The position numbers were made by a program, and so were the translations under genes. Below are positions 1-12,600 of a stretch of 64,000 bases of DNA, in pieces. The stretch is from contig JASSKH010000023.1 of NCBI GenBank assembly GCA_031763025.1, positions 4,429,501 through 4,493,500 on the forward strand. The letters run 5' to 3'. Under the pieces are notes generated by a model, which did not search any database, was not told the origin of the DNA, and saw only the letters and a program-made list of their open reading frames with translations. Every line of letters begins with the position of its first letter. Position 1 is the stretch's first letter. The stretch comes from Macrocystis pyrifera (lineage: Eukaryota; Sar; Phaeophyceae; Laminariales; Laminariaceae).

Positions 1-110
1 TCAAGAGGCAAATCTAGCAAGGGATACAAAGTGTCCCAACGTCAACCATAACAATAACATTTCGTGTCAGGTCAAGCCACATTCACACATTAGCCTTATG
101 TTATAAGGAT

Positions 111-190
111 TACCCTGGGCTAGGTAATCGATCGATCTTTTACCCCTATAGCTCAGTAGGTAATACCGTCACACTTACATCAATCCCAGA
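111..190 (+). repeat. tRNA-derived SINE-like head
   Basis: The motif CCTATAGCTCAGTAGGTA near 148 resembles a pol III A box (tRNA D-arm). It is preceded by GATCTTTTA. The same block appears on the minus strand near 26445-26480 and, diverged, near 27005-27045. No good acceptor stem or B box is visible here, so it reads as a decayed SINE head rather than a tRNA gene. Confidence 0.4.
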
Positions 191-339
191 GACCGCTGTA
201 TTCTACTCAATCAACCGGTCCTACATATTAGTATCTTTATGGGCCTAGCCAGCACACTAGGTAGAATATCCATCAATCCCTCTTGCTTCGTGCGCCGCAC
301 ACACAGCAGCACTCGTTGTGCCAAATATTCCGGGGTTAT

Positions 340-575
340 GTTCTGTAGGGTTGTGGATTCCGGGTATGGGTATAGAAGTCTTACAGAACCCAAAGAAGTT
401 CCGGGTACGGGTATGGAAGTCTTACATAACTCACAGAAGTCCGGATATTGCGGCACAGGCGTACATAACTCTCAGAAGTTCCGGCAAGGTATAAAACTGT
501 TGTATTCACACCCCGGGTATTGTGGCACGAGTGTGCAGAACTCACAGAAGTTCCGGGTACGGGGAATACCCAAGT
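340..575. repeat. 40-bp minisatellite, cluster 1
   Basis: Diverged copies of a unit containing CAGAAGTTCCGGGTACGGGT recur about every 40 bp (near 397, 437, 474 and 547). Variants replace the second half with GGGTATTGTGGCAC. Short open frames here only reflect the repeat. The same unit returns at 1335-1720. Confidence 0.75.
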
Positions 576-1334
576 AAATACACGCCTCAAGGGGGCGAAA
601 AAACAACATATTAATGAACTGGATGATGCACCATATACATGAAATGAACTGCTGTATTACAGCAGTTAGTTGGTATTTTGCGATTAGTATACTGCATACA
701 CTGATACAGTACTCTACAACATAACATATACATACCATTGTAGCCCATTTTTGTTGCTGTTGTTGCTGTTGCTCTTGCTGTTGTTGCTGCCTTCCACGGT
801 TCTCATCAAAAGAACCGTTCCAACTTCCTGGGAAACGGCTTCCGTGATCACAGGATTACTACACTGTTGTATAACGAACCTTCCAACAGCAGTACTGCAT
901 ATTTAATAGTAATGTTACTGTTGCAAGCCCGACAGCCCTTCCAACCGCGAAAGCGAAAAAAGCGAGGACACCTAAATCAAGACCGATGACACAAAATAAA
1001 ATCAAACTTGATATAAATAAAATAAAAGAGGCACACCGGGTAACCGAGAGCCAAACTTCACACGTCAAACTATAGTACGAGACTACAATTATTTTCGCGT
1101 ACAAGAAACAACTGATCACGAGAAACAAATATATACGAACATAGCATTCATACATGCAGGAAGTATTGTGGAGTCCTAAGCAGGCGACTGATCTGCAGTA
1201 CATCCGCGGACTGCTTGTGAGAGAGGAGTTTGTTTGTGTGTGTATTTGTATTTTTGTATTTTCGTGTTCGGTGTGTGACTGATGAGACATGACGTCATAA
1301 AGCAGACCGTGCCCGGGCACTGCTGGGGTTAAAC
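576..1334. other. spacer between minisatellite clusters
   Basis: I see no gene. A TTG/CTG-rich microsatellite lies at about 746-797. The 153-codon open frame on the minus strand (859-1320) has no recognisable domain and ordinary composition, so I treat it as chance. Confidence 0.5.
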
Positions 1335-1720
1335 CCTAATACGTACCGGGCTCCCGGGTGTTGTGGCAAAGCTTTACCCGTACCCCGGGTATTGTGCAAT
1401 AGTCGTACATGACTTACAGAAGTTCTGGGTACGGGTATGAATGCCGTAAATAACTCACCGAAGTTCCGGTTACGGGTATGCAAGTTTTTTCGAACTCACT
1501 GAAGTTCTGGGTATTGTGGCACGGGCGTAAATATTTTATAGAAGTTCCGGGCAGTTGTACCCGTACCCCTGGTATCGTGACATGGGCGTATGATAAAGAA
1601 CTTACAGAAGTTCCGGGTACGGGTATGAATTTCCTACATAGCTTACAGAAGTTCCGGGTACGAGTATGAATATCGTTTAGAACTCACATATGTTCCGGGC
1701 ACGGGTACGTAATACCCGGG
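1335..1720. repeat. 40-bp minisatellite, cluster 2
   Basis: Further copies of the GAAGTTCCGGGTACGGGTAT unit sit near 1421, 1461, 1500, 1541, 1606, 1647 and 1687, again about 40 bp apart. Orientation matches cluster 1, so the two clusters may be one array split by about 760 bp of other sequence. Confidence 0.75.
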
Positions 1721-3900
1721 AAAATACCCCAGATATGGCTCTGCACGTGCCCTACAGTACCCAACCTTGAAATTTCTACTCGTGGCTACATGATGTGCAA
1801 ATTAAATATCTATGTACTTCCACCATCCAGGATATCTCTTCAGCCGGGTGTGTGTGAAGTGATGGCCGAGGTAGGGTAAGGGTAAGGGACGCAGGTGTAT
1901 CTGGCAGCTGGGAAGCAGTGCTTCACTTCTTCTGATTTAGATCTTCTTATTGATGGCGAGAGCTGAGGAGGTGCTCTGGTAGAGAAGTGAGAGGTAGGGG
2001 GAGGGACTCGACACCCAGATATACTTGTTGCACCCCACGTAACAAGCTCTCCAAAAATTCCTCTTATCTGGTGTACTCCTACTCCTATAGAACTTTCCTA
2101 TGGCTACCGATCGTTCTTCTGCTGATATAAGAACTTTTTATTTTGTGGTCCTATTTCCGTTCAGGAACATTACTCTCCTCTAACGTGCTATCCACCCTAG
2201 AGAACATTCCTATAAGAACGTTACTCTCGACTAACGAAATATCCGCCGGGTTAATCCATCTTTGAATTATTCTCGTATTCCTGATACTACGAAACAGCAG
2301 ACTATGTTATCTATATATATCCCATCAGTACTTCACTCATATCACATTAACCCACCCTGAATAGTCGTATATGCATACCAAAAGATGGTCGAAAGGTGAT
2401 GACAAAGCTCATCCCAAACGACCAGGAAAAGGTGGTCGAAGATGCGGCTATTCGAAACAGAAGAAATGAGGCTTTAGATTCTCCCACACCTCGTAATATG
2501 AGCCAAACACCACGAAGGGGGGATCTTCACTGAGAACAACTACTGGAAGGGAGACCAAAGGAGCGGACGACAGAACTCAAAGCGAAGGCGAAAGGAGAAA
2601 ACAGCCAACACGAAAAAAAAGCAAGACGAGAGAAATAGGAGACAGAAGCCGAAGCGAAGGCTAGAGGGAAAAGAAACGAAAACCGACCAAAGTGAAGGCA
2701 AAGGAAGGACGCACAAACATATTACTGAAGCCATTGTCTGGGACCCAAGGAGGTCCGAACGGGGCTTATTCGCTGAGCCGGGTTGGCGAAGTAGGAAACT
2801 CTTAAAATGAGACAGTGATCACAATTCCAAAACGTATATATATTCGGTAGGCGCCATGCCTTGTTTTGTGGCGAAGGTTCCAACACGGTAGACATTACGC
2901 GAGACAAAAGGGACACAACTACAGGGCTATGAGGGCTGCGTATAATAGGGGCTACTAAAACCGGGAGGCGGAGCGAACAACGCGGCATCTGAGAGACCTG
3001 CTCGTGGCATGAACAATACCAGCAAACGTAGCAAGATAGTTAACTCAAGAAAAACAAACTCAAAGACGGTGTCGGCAAGAAGATTTGCAGGAAGATCGGG
3101 CTATTGCGTACAGTTTAAGGTGGTAGATAGATCGGGGCTAAATACTAGCGTGTGCAACTCGGCCAACAGGGGCGACATTAAAGGTAGTGTTGTTTGCCAG
3201 AGGGCAGAGGGGCGCGCGGAATACTAAACAAAAAGAAAATAAAGGAAAAGGACGGAAAGATAAAACGAAATACCACCGGGACCAGGAAACTGACCAAAAG
3301 CTGGACACAAGTAAGGAGAAATCAGTTCTGTCAGGATCACTATGGCCGATAACTCTGCGGTCGTCCGGGGCGACAATGTAACTTGGACCCTACATGGCAA
3401 ACATGGAAGAAACACGGATGAGCTGAAAACTCGATATAATACTAGTTCGAAGACCGTCTGAAACAGGGCCGGCGGAAACCGACGAAGGTCAGGGTACAGC
3501 CCAGGCGACAACACGTTTTTGCCTCGGCGTGGTATCGCCGATAATTGGCTGTAGGCTAGTGAAGTACAAACTCAAATGAACACTACGGGATCGCTACGAC
3601 TCGGCGGCTTGAACGTAAGGAGGTTACACGGAGGTGTAGGCGATAAGAAAAAAGCAAGATGAAGGGGAGGGGGGAGACGGTTATATTCCCAACCACACCC
3701 TAAAAAAAGACACAGACGGCCTCGGATCGGTAGCCAACACGGAGCTGGCGAAGCGGAACCGGTGGCGGTAGATGGAAGTTAACACACCCAAGAGGCGGGC
3801 TGCTGATGACTATTGAAGACTAACCATGAATAACTACTGTAAGCTATTGTGGACCAATCAAAACGAAATACCCAGAACTATCAAAAAGCCTAAACAATGG
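1721..3900. other. no gene seen; purine-rich stretch
   Basis: No recognisable gene. From about 2540 to 3420 the plus strand is strongly purine-rich (AAG/GAA runs). This lies just downstream of the 3' end of the minus-strand pol remnant and could hold its untranslated end or a decayed LTR, but no paired LTR was found. GGGTAAGGG near 1875 is too short and irregular to be telomeric. Confidence 0.4.
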
Positions 3901-5136
3901 TTAACCAAGTGGGGGAGTGGAAACTATGGGGGCTCCGCGGGACGCATCAGAGTTCCGCAGCACCCCACGTGCTAGGCTCCCATTCTCATGGCGTTGAAGA
4001 CACCTCGATCCGTACACGGCGTTCCGTGCTGTAGTGTAGCGGGCGGGTTGGAGGTCGATTATAATCGGGCCGGGGTCGTCCAGGAACTGGATGATGTAAG
4101 AGCTGCCCCGTGAAAGCTCCGGCGGAGTTCCCGAAAAGGTGTCAGGGGGTAAGCTGTGAGAGATCTTGCCCATCCACCAGAGGTCGTCACGCGGCTTGTA
4201 CTATACGTGTGCTCCGGAGGGGAGGATGGTGGCGTTGAAATTGTGGAGCCAAAGGCTGCGGGAGACCAAGGCATAACCGGGGGCAAGGAATATCTGGCCT
4301 TGGGATCGTGCCAGTTCACGGTGAGCGGCACCGATGCGCTTCTAGCGGGAGAGGCTGTTCGTTTGGCGGTGCTGTATCGGCGCTCCTGACCAGTAGAGTA
4401 GGATATGGCACCGGAAGTGTTGAAGGTCTAGCTCGCGTTTCCACGAGGGGCTGATAAGTCCAGCCCAGTGGATCTCATACAGAAAAACGATGACCCCGCC
4501 GTGCCCGCGTACGAGTTGATGGCCAGTGATCTGCTTGACCTCGAGGCGTTCCGGTGGAGGAATGACGTCGTTGACGGTGACGTGGTAAGGTGGGGATTCG
4601 ACGGCAGACGCTGTGAGCACGTATGTAGTGAAGTCCGCGGGTAGGTGCTTGGGGATATCGCTGGTGTTGTCGGGGTTCCAGCAAGGTTTGCATCGTTAGA
4701 CGGAGACGCGTGGCTTGGAGTCCCATCCCGGAAGGTCGGATGGAAGGTCGAGGAAAAGTAGCTTGTCGTGAAGGGGGCGATTGTCGGGGGTGTTTGAGGC
4801 GGGCGTCGGTCCTATGGCGAGGACCTTGAAGGGCCCATTCCAATCCAGGGAAATTTTCGTCTTGAGGACGGTTGCGTCAGCACCCTTTTTGACGCCTTTG
4901 CGAATGGTGGAGACGGAGTTGTAGACCCAAACCCAGCTGCCTACGATGAAGGAGGATGCTAGGAGGACGGCCATGATGGGCGCGTTGCGACGCTGGAGAC
5001 GCGAGACGGTGAGTCGGTGTAGTTCGCGGGCGAGGGAGTAGGCGCGTCGTTGTCGGTCGGTGGCGAGATTGATGTAGACCAGGTGATCGCGGTCTAAGCT
5101 TTGGTGACCGCCGATGTTGTCGGGTTCGAATATCAC
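3901..5136 (-). pseudogene. Ty3/gypsy-like pol, C-terminal end (integrase tail and chromodomain-like region)
   Basis: One minus-strand frame runs through the whole interval with three in-frame stops (near 4694, 4342 and 4204) and ends at a TAA at 3901. The first part carries an integrase GPY/F-type motif, WVWV followed about 30 residues on by WNGPFKVL. A chromodomain-like segment follows (ITGHQ, IHWAGL, SW-RELDL, ILLYW), then WWMGKIS and FLDDPGP, typical of the far C-terminus of such polyproteins. The catalytic integrase core, reverse transcriptase and protease are missing: similarity stops at about 5136, where repeat X begins. This is a dead 5'-truncated retrotransposon fragment. The superfamily is inferred from motifs; membership of a specific clade is not claimed. 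Confidence 0.75.
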
Positions 5137-5142
5137 AGGGGA

Positions 5143-5645
5143 ATGTACTCATGGCATGCATGGCCGAGATCGTATGACAATAGATTCTCGCATCCCTAAA
5201 ATGGCGGGACGGAGCACGTCGGGTTTTCACCGTCCAGACAGATATTGCTTACACGAAGCGGTAAGCGCCGTGGGGTGTTGGGCGAGTCGCATGAAGGGTG
5301 ACCTGCACCTTTCTAAGAACCGCTTCGTGAGGTGGACTGGCTTGCATTGGATGCCAGCGTCGAATTGAAGCGTTTTTTTTTCGGTGTGGGCACGTCCAGA
5401 GACAGCAACGTGTATACTATGTAGCTGCCCCGTGAGTGCGTTACCATACACACACTACATGACACGATCCTTCCCCTAATGCGGAGTTAAGGCTATCCGC
5501 CACGCACAAAGAGTCTAGCTCGACCGACAGCCATGGTGGCCGCAAAAAACAGACAAACAAACAAACAAACGGTACCCTGGTTGTCCCACTAGCGCAGTGT
5601 TTGGCGTGTTTTACGGTATCGTTGCCAACCAGCAGCGCAACAATT
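5143..5645 (-). repeat. dispersed repeat X, copy 1 (near full length)
   Basis: This ~500-bp unit recurs at 20455-20690 (minus), 26517-26816 (plus), 44070-44595 (plus) and 44625-45075 (plus). Landmarks in its own direction are GGTTGGCAACGATAC, GGTACCGTTT with a T-rich run, GAGCTAGA, AAGCGGTTCTTAG, CCTTCATGCGACTCGCC, CGGTGAAAACCCGAC and ACGGCCATGCATGA. This copy abuts the truncated gypsy-like pol. It lacks the C tract that ends other copies. No coding potential is convincing; it behaves like a non-autonomous repeat of unknown class. Confidence 0.75.
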
Positions 5646-8600
5646 TGTATCCGCAATCGTCTCGAATGACCCCTGTACAACTGAACGCGTATCTGATGCG
5701 CAATTATACATTTTCCAGAAGCAGAAACAACAGCGCAGCATCAGCACAGGCTTGAACCAGACCGCCACGTACTCGAAAGCTATATCCAGGACCAAGCCCG
5801 AAATTTGAAACAAGCAGTATAGTACCGACTAGCTGGCTTTAGCCGATAAGTCGGCGGGCGAAGTCAGGCGACTTGCCGACTAAAGTCCGGCAAGCAAAAC
5901 GAGCCAAACAAGTACCCCCCGACCAAGGGGCCCCCGCTAGAGGCGCCCCCGGAGGGTCCGCCAGAGGCTTCTCCGGAGGATTCCGCTGAAGGCTCCGCTG
6001 GAGATGAATATTGCGCTATCTGGCTTCATGTTACACCAGAAAAGCGCCAAAACAATAACCCGCGCGTACAACAGTAGATTCATGGAATACCATTCAACAC
6101 TAAAAAATGATTATTCAGTCTACACAGCAAGAAAACTACGAAAGCGAGAAGTACAAAACATGTACTGTAGTCCTTGACCCCGGACTAGGGGACCGTCAGA
6201 CCACGTGGTCCAGTAACAACATTACCTGACGGGAATACGAGCGAAGCAGCGAGCTCATGACCAAGCTACGCACGTATAATATACCTGGCACCTGTTATCA
6301 GGTAGTCTTGACAGTTAAACAGCAGCGGTGCATAAATTATTCTCAGAAGTTTTTTTTTTTTCTTTCTGTTTTCTTCCATCCCTTGTACTACCTTCACCCT
6401 TCTTGCCCCTGGTCCCTCCCAGTCGTAACTCAGATCCGGGGTTACATAACACGCCCTTCTCCCTCCTACCCACTACGGTACGTTCCTCGCGTTTTTATCG
6501 CGAGAGGGGTTCGGCACTTTCTTCGCTCGTGGACTCGCGTCGAATTGTGCCAATCCAGGCTATCATAGGCGCTCTCAGCCCTCGACAGTTGGTTGATGAG
6601 TAATACGTACCTCCATACGGAGAATAGAACCCCTGACACCAACGCTAGTAGTATTCGAGGGTAACTAACCACTTAAGAATAGACCACCGGGGTGTGGACC
6701 CCTCCGTAGCGTTCTTCGTTTATTAACCATCTTGGGACTTCAGAGGGAAAAATTGACGGTAACAAGTGACGATTGCAGCACGGTCACTACATGGTTGGGG
6801 CGACGATAGGAATTGGCGTCAGGGTTCCAATGCAAGGAGTCGTACGGCACGGCCGCAAAATATCCACCTGTACTGTTGGGCGAATGCTGCTCGTAGGTGA
6901 TAGATAGCACACACGTTATCATTGTTTAGGCCGCTATCTCGGGGCCCCGTTGGTCTCTCCCAACCTTGCGCGAAACGCGCGTGCCGGTGACGACCGCAAG
7001 TCGTAAACCATCTACTTCGTACTATACAATATCGTGAAAGACAAAGCGTTTCCCCATCGGAACTGTCGAGAGAGATGGGCAGTCCTGCCATGTGTACGCG
7101 TGTATGCGTATGGATCTCCTGCCACGCTGCAGTATCACAGGGCATGAGGGTATCCGCAGCCCGCCGCGATTCACGCTGAAAAGTTGTGTACAATTGAGGA
7201 AACCCAATAAGTCGGATAGTCGGCACTTGCGTTTCACGAGCGACTATTAGTTTGACTGATAACTTGTCGGCGACTTAAGTCGTGCCGACTCGTGCCGACT
7301 CACACCCCTAATGTTTTCAGTTTTTTGTCGTATCAGCAGCTCCAGAGGACAATGCTATTGGCAGCTCTGTGAGCAGTGTGGTTGTTGGGGTCTTTGCAGC
7401 ACTAGCTCGAGATAGCGATGGTTGTGATAGCTCTGTGAGGAAGCTCACAACGAACGCAGCAGCAGCTCGGGCCTCAGCCGTAAGTTTGGCCCAATTGTCC
7501 TAGCAGCTCGCAGCTTTGCAGCGTTTACTAAAATCGAGGCTCATAACCTGTGGGCGAGTGGGATTGCTGCATGATGCATATGGTGCGCACCTGCTGATGG
7601 TGCCACGAAAGGAAGCTCATAGGAGGCAAACACTGTCAGTCGTGGTCTGCCGACTGGTGGTTGCGTGGGCCTGAGCTCGGGAGCGCCTCCCAAAACATTT
7701 GCATTCCAGGCCAGTTGTGTTGATTTTCGGTCGTGTGTAAAAGGAAGGATGATGAAAACAAGAGAACGAGAGACAAAGTGCTCGGGGAACACGTTTGTGG
7801 CAGTTCAAGAAAAACAGCTAAAACACGAACACCCTCGGGCAACGAAACGCAAACCCGATGACCCGTGACCCTCGATCGGTGGTGTCGTTTGACATCCCCG
7901 AGCTTCTGAAATACTCACATACCTAACGACACTTTGCTTCTGCCGCGTGCCTACCATATATATCGGCATTTGACATAATGAACTGATTCTACTGCTGTAG
8001 CACGTTGCGCTGTTGTGACCTGCGGGTCGGCGTGTAGGTAGGCTATTGTCTATTGCTGTATATCAAGATAGGTATCCTCGACAGTCCCCTGGTGTGAGAC
8101 GGACTTGCGTCACTAGTATTTTGCTACAGCAGTAATGTGAGGCTGTTTTATAGGCCAAATGTGAATATAGAGAGGACCGCAAAGAGAGGTCCCTTTGCAA
8201 GGAACACGCAGAAACTACCAGGATATAGTAATGATGGATCAGCACCTCACTGGCGATCGAGAGCTAGGGCTTTTCCAATCGAATTGAGATTCTCCTAGTT
8301 TTCCTCTTTTTCTTGAAGAAAACAAAGAGGAAAATCAGGGGGAGAAAACAGGAAAAACCACGAAAACAGGAAAGGCAGGCCAACATGTTCTTCGATATTA
8401 ACGGCCCTAAGAGAATGCCGCGGAGCGAACAATAACATCCGCTGACCTGACAAAATGGTTGATAATCAGGGTAATATATGCCTACGATACATTGGTTTCT
8501 AGAGGGGATTGACAGCCGACTACCTTCACGCGCGTGGCTCGTTCCTTCGCGGAAGTACAGGGAGGGCTTTAAACAACTATTATGCCATGTATATGTAAAA

Positions 8601-9265
8601 TACAACCTAACCCCCCCCAACAAACTAGCGTTTGGTAAAATAAATCGATAACGTTTCTTACGTTCAGTGAGAACGTCGCGAAGTTACCGCAGTTTTCTTC
8701 TAAAATATTCTCAGCACATGGGCTTCTCGTCGAGGGTCGTGCGAGGGTCAAGCCAGGTCGAACCTCGTTTTAATCAATATGTTTAGCCTCTGCTAACGTT
8801 GAAAGAGTGTATATTGTACTGTCGGACATTCTGACTGTTCTCGTGTTTTTCAATTTATCGAACTCGTTGCAAACACATGCGGCATTAACACCACGTCAAG
8901 ATAATCTTCCACGAAGAGTTATTCGCCCCCGTGGCTCAACAGAGCTTCAAAAATCGAACACAGTAGGGTATTCGAGTGTGACATACTGTAGTTTATCTAC
9001 ATAAACCTGCGTCTGCCACGTACACTGAACGCTCTTGTCTTATTGCTGCTGCCTACGAGCAGAAAATACTAAACTAGCACCGGTATGTTGTATCGGGTGT
9101 GGCGGCGGACTGCGCTCGAAGCACCCGCGCCAGCATTTACCCTCCGTGATTAGTGAAACCCGCGTGAATCACGTTATATCGCAGGTTGCGTTAGTCGCCT
9201 GACCAACTGCGATGAATGGCCGCGAGGTGGCCCTTCCTTGTACAAAACATCGTGTGCTCGTTGAG
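5646..9265. other. intergenic, no gene recognised
   Basis: Nothing convincing as coding. Duplicate-rich CCCCCGGAGG-type sequence lies at 5930-6000 and a T11 run near 6350-6361. A 135-codon minus-strand open frame (6819-7226) and a 119-codon one (8264-8623) show no known motif. Confidence 0.4.
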
Positions 9266-9269
9266 CTTT

Positions 9270-9632
9270 TTAAATACCTTGTATACAACTCGTCGTTTAC
9301 TTCCCCCGAGAAGAGCACCAGGTGGGCGTGCTAGGAGCCATTCGCCCGATCGCCTCGTTCTTTTTCACGCCGGTCCTCTGTGCGTTCGCGGACAGGCACG
9401 GCATCCAGCAGCAGGTACGTCGTGGCTCAGAACCACTGGGGAATGGCCACGGCACAGTGCGTAAACATTAATAACACAGCACAATCCATCATTTCGACGA
9501 CAAACTTCCAAGCGCTTCGGAGTCTCGGCTTCGCATGCTTTGGCATTGCACTCAATGATCCCCCCCCCCCCCCCCCCGCCCCCCCCCCCCCCCCCCCTCC
9601 CCCCCCCCCCCCATTGCCCCCCCCCCCCCCCC

Positions 9633-9680
<48 letters not shown>

Positions 9681-12600
9681 CTTCTTCCCTTCTCTGCGAC
9701 ACGTCAAACAAGATACTATACGGGGTGATGAGCTTGTACACCGTTTTTCGACCGTCAGTGCTGATTGCTGGAGGGGTTCTGGCCGTTGGTGCGGTGGAGG
9801 CGTTGTGTTCCGTCTCAATGAGCCCTATAGGCAGCCTCGTGGACTCAGCGATCAGGCACACCTTTGGAGGTGAAGGGTGAGTGAGTGAGTGAGCCTATAA
9901 GTTTGTGAGTGGGAGCTTGCAGGATAATTTCGAGTAGATCATCTACAGTAGCTCCACATGTGACGACGTCTAGTATTACCCGTACTGGTGTTCAACAACC
10001 GAAACACTGTCGCGTGCGCAACGATTATTGGCGGCGACCCCCGGCGTGATTGATTGCTGACAACCGCTACCATTCTTGGCTGTAGTGAGAGTAATACCGC
10101 ATACGACATGCAACCATTAGTCCACTTCCCTTCACGCGCCCACGTTTTTTCCACCGGAGGTATGGCATTCAGAGACTCTGGGGGGCCGTAGGGTTTGGGG
10201 TTGCCTCGCTGATCAGTGGGTACTTGTGTGACGCGACTGGTGGAAGCTACGAAAACGTCATGTTTTTTTTTTCGTGGCGGTCATGGCTATCGCTTTGATG
10301 GCATCCAGGGGGGTTCCCGTCGGGCGAGGCTTCGGGCCGAAGAACTACAAAGAAGGCAGGTTTAGGTGAGCGTGTTGTTTGCGGTACAAAGTGCGCACAT
10401 CTGTCTAAGCCAACTGTTGAAACGCGTCCGATAACGGCAGGAACACCCAACGCAGGCCATGCGGCGATGGAGATTGTTACCTCATCTCCTTAATAGAGCT
10501 CATTATGTCGCATTCGAACACAAGAATGGTACATGCAGACGCGCATATGTACCGTGAAGAACATCGGGGTGCTCTCGTTCGAGCACCCGCTCGAGCGTTC
10601 ACCTCGCTAAGGGTATATAGCATCAATATGCTGCTTCTAGAAAGCGTCACAGTTTTCTCGTTCCACAGCCTCCACTGCCGCCGCGGGCTGATGCTCACGT
10701 CGGTAGATTTTAGCAGCCACCCCCTCTTTCACATGGCCTGCCGGCAAGCCACCAGTTCTGCGTCACGATTGGACATGCCACTGGCGAGTCGCAGCGCTTT
10801 AAACGCGGTACGCAGCTCATCCCGATACGTTGCTGTTGTTGCCATATGTGCTGCCGTGCTCCCAACGAAGCTGGTACATAGATAGCTGTTTCGGCTTGAT
10901 GTAGATATTGGACAGCACAAAACACACCAGGGCAGCAAAATACACCAGGGAACCTAGAAACGCAGTGCGGGTAATTCCCGCTTGCGACACTGTGGGTGCG
11001 CGTAGCAGTCACGACGCTGGGTGCGTGCGGCTGGGCGGTAGTTCTGCTGTCTGTTGCTGCGCGATTGTGTGATGGATCGATGGTCCCACTGCTGCTGTAG
11101 TGATTTTTCCTCTTGGTTTTTCTTGATTTCCCGAACGGAACAATAGCCATCCCTCGTTTCTTTATGTTGGGAACGTGACGGCGGATGCTCAGGAAACCTG
11201 AAAGGGGTCTCTATTGTTATGGTGCCGTCAATATTACAAACTTACATTGACATGTATCTACGTTGAATATTTCTCCCGCGTCATTCCATCCCACAGCGGG
11301 CGACTTACTACGCATGACGGCAACTGCATCACCAGGGAGACGGAGACTGCCGAGATGCAACGTGCGGGCGATGAAGGTGATAATACGTCACACACGATTG
11401 TGGTCCTTGCTGCCGCCTCGCCGGAATGTGGTGTCCACGGCCTAGCAGAGGAAGTCGTTACTTCTGGACCAAGAAACAACGATGGACAGGAACTGCTTAA
11501 AACCAGTAAAAATGAGCCGCACGGAGAAGATAAAGGTAGCGTCTTGACAGTCATCTGTATTATGCTCAATACACCATACAAGGCTTCGTTCTTTGCAGCG
11601 GTGGGGCTGAGTGGGATGGGCGCGGGCGTCATCGACACGTTCCTCTTTATCAGGTAAGAGTTTCCCTGCAATAAAACAGCGCTGGGGTACAATTTTCAAA
11701 CGATGTTCATGAAGACATCGACGATGTAACGACGGTTTCTTCCTCGGTGAAGACATTAAGTTATGGTCTACAGTAGGTTTTTGGTCTCATCTCCTTACTC
11801 GGCCGTTATCCTTTCTGCGGAAGCACTACCAACTATTGCCTCCCAAATTCGATGGACGATCAGATCTATACCTCCGCTGCCCCCGTTTGCTGATTCTGTT
11901 CTACAGTGTAGGTTCTGACATACCCCTTACCTAAAAGCTCTTTACTGCGACGCCCGTCGGCCTCTTAAACCCTACGCCGTGCTTGCCAAGGCTGGAAGAG
12001 CTGGGCGGCTCGCACGTGCTTTGCGGACTGGCGAGACTCGTCATGTGTCTCGCGGAGGTACCTTTCTTCTACCTCTCGGGGACTTTAGTCAGACGGATGG
12101 GAGTGCGGGGCGTGGTCGCTTTGGCTCAACTGGCTTACCTCACGCGATTCATCTGCTATTCGGTACGTACCACTGGTGGGCTCTCTACGTATCAATCGCT
12201 ATGGAGTTGACCGCCTAAAGTACGATGACCTGTGCGCGGATGTGTCATATTCACGACAAGCTCGATCACGCGTGGCGCGAGGCAGTACTTCGTGATTTCC
12301 TGCCACGATGTGCTTGTATTGGCGGGAGGATATCAAGCTCTTTCGGATGTATTCGCGTTCTCTTGCCACGATGCGCTTCGTTCAGCTGTTGCCTAAATAT
12401 GCTCCGACGTCCCTATCATATAGCAGCGATATGAGGGAGTCTTTCTTGGCCCCTCACTGCGTAGACGGTACTATCACCAACCGTGTAGATTCGTGATGAA
12501 GGATGATAAATCTATGTATTGCTCCTGGTTGGGTTGGATTGCTCGCGAACGTTGAGCCTTCGAACGCCGCGTTCCCACGGGGACGGAACCCTCTGTCAAT

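Noticed and set aside
1860..1900. GGGTAAGGGTAAGGG as interstitial telomere repeat
   Set aside because: Only two or three irregular units; not the TTTAGGG or TTAGGG repeat.
5143..5645. Repeat X as a 5S rRNA-derived element (GGCC and GCATCCC resemblance)
   Set aside because: No internal control box or helix pairing of 5S rRNA could be matched; the similarity is too short.
9427..9861. Gly-rich open frames on the minus strand opposite the C tract
   Set aside because: They are antisense shadows of the homopolymer; the plus frame aligns with paralogues and splices in phase.
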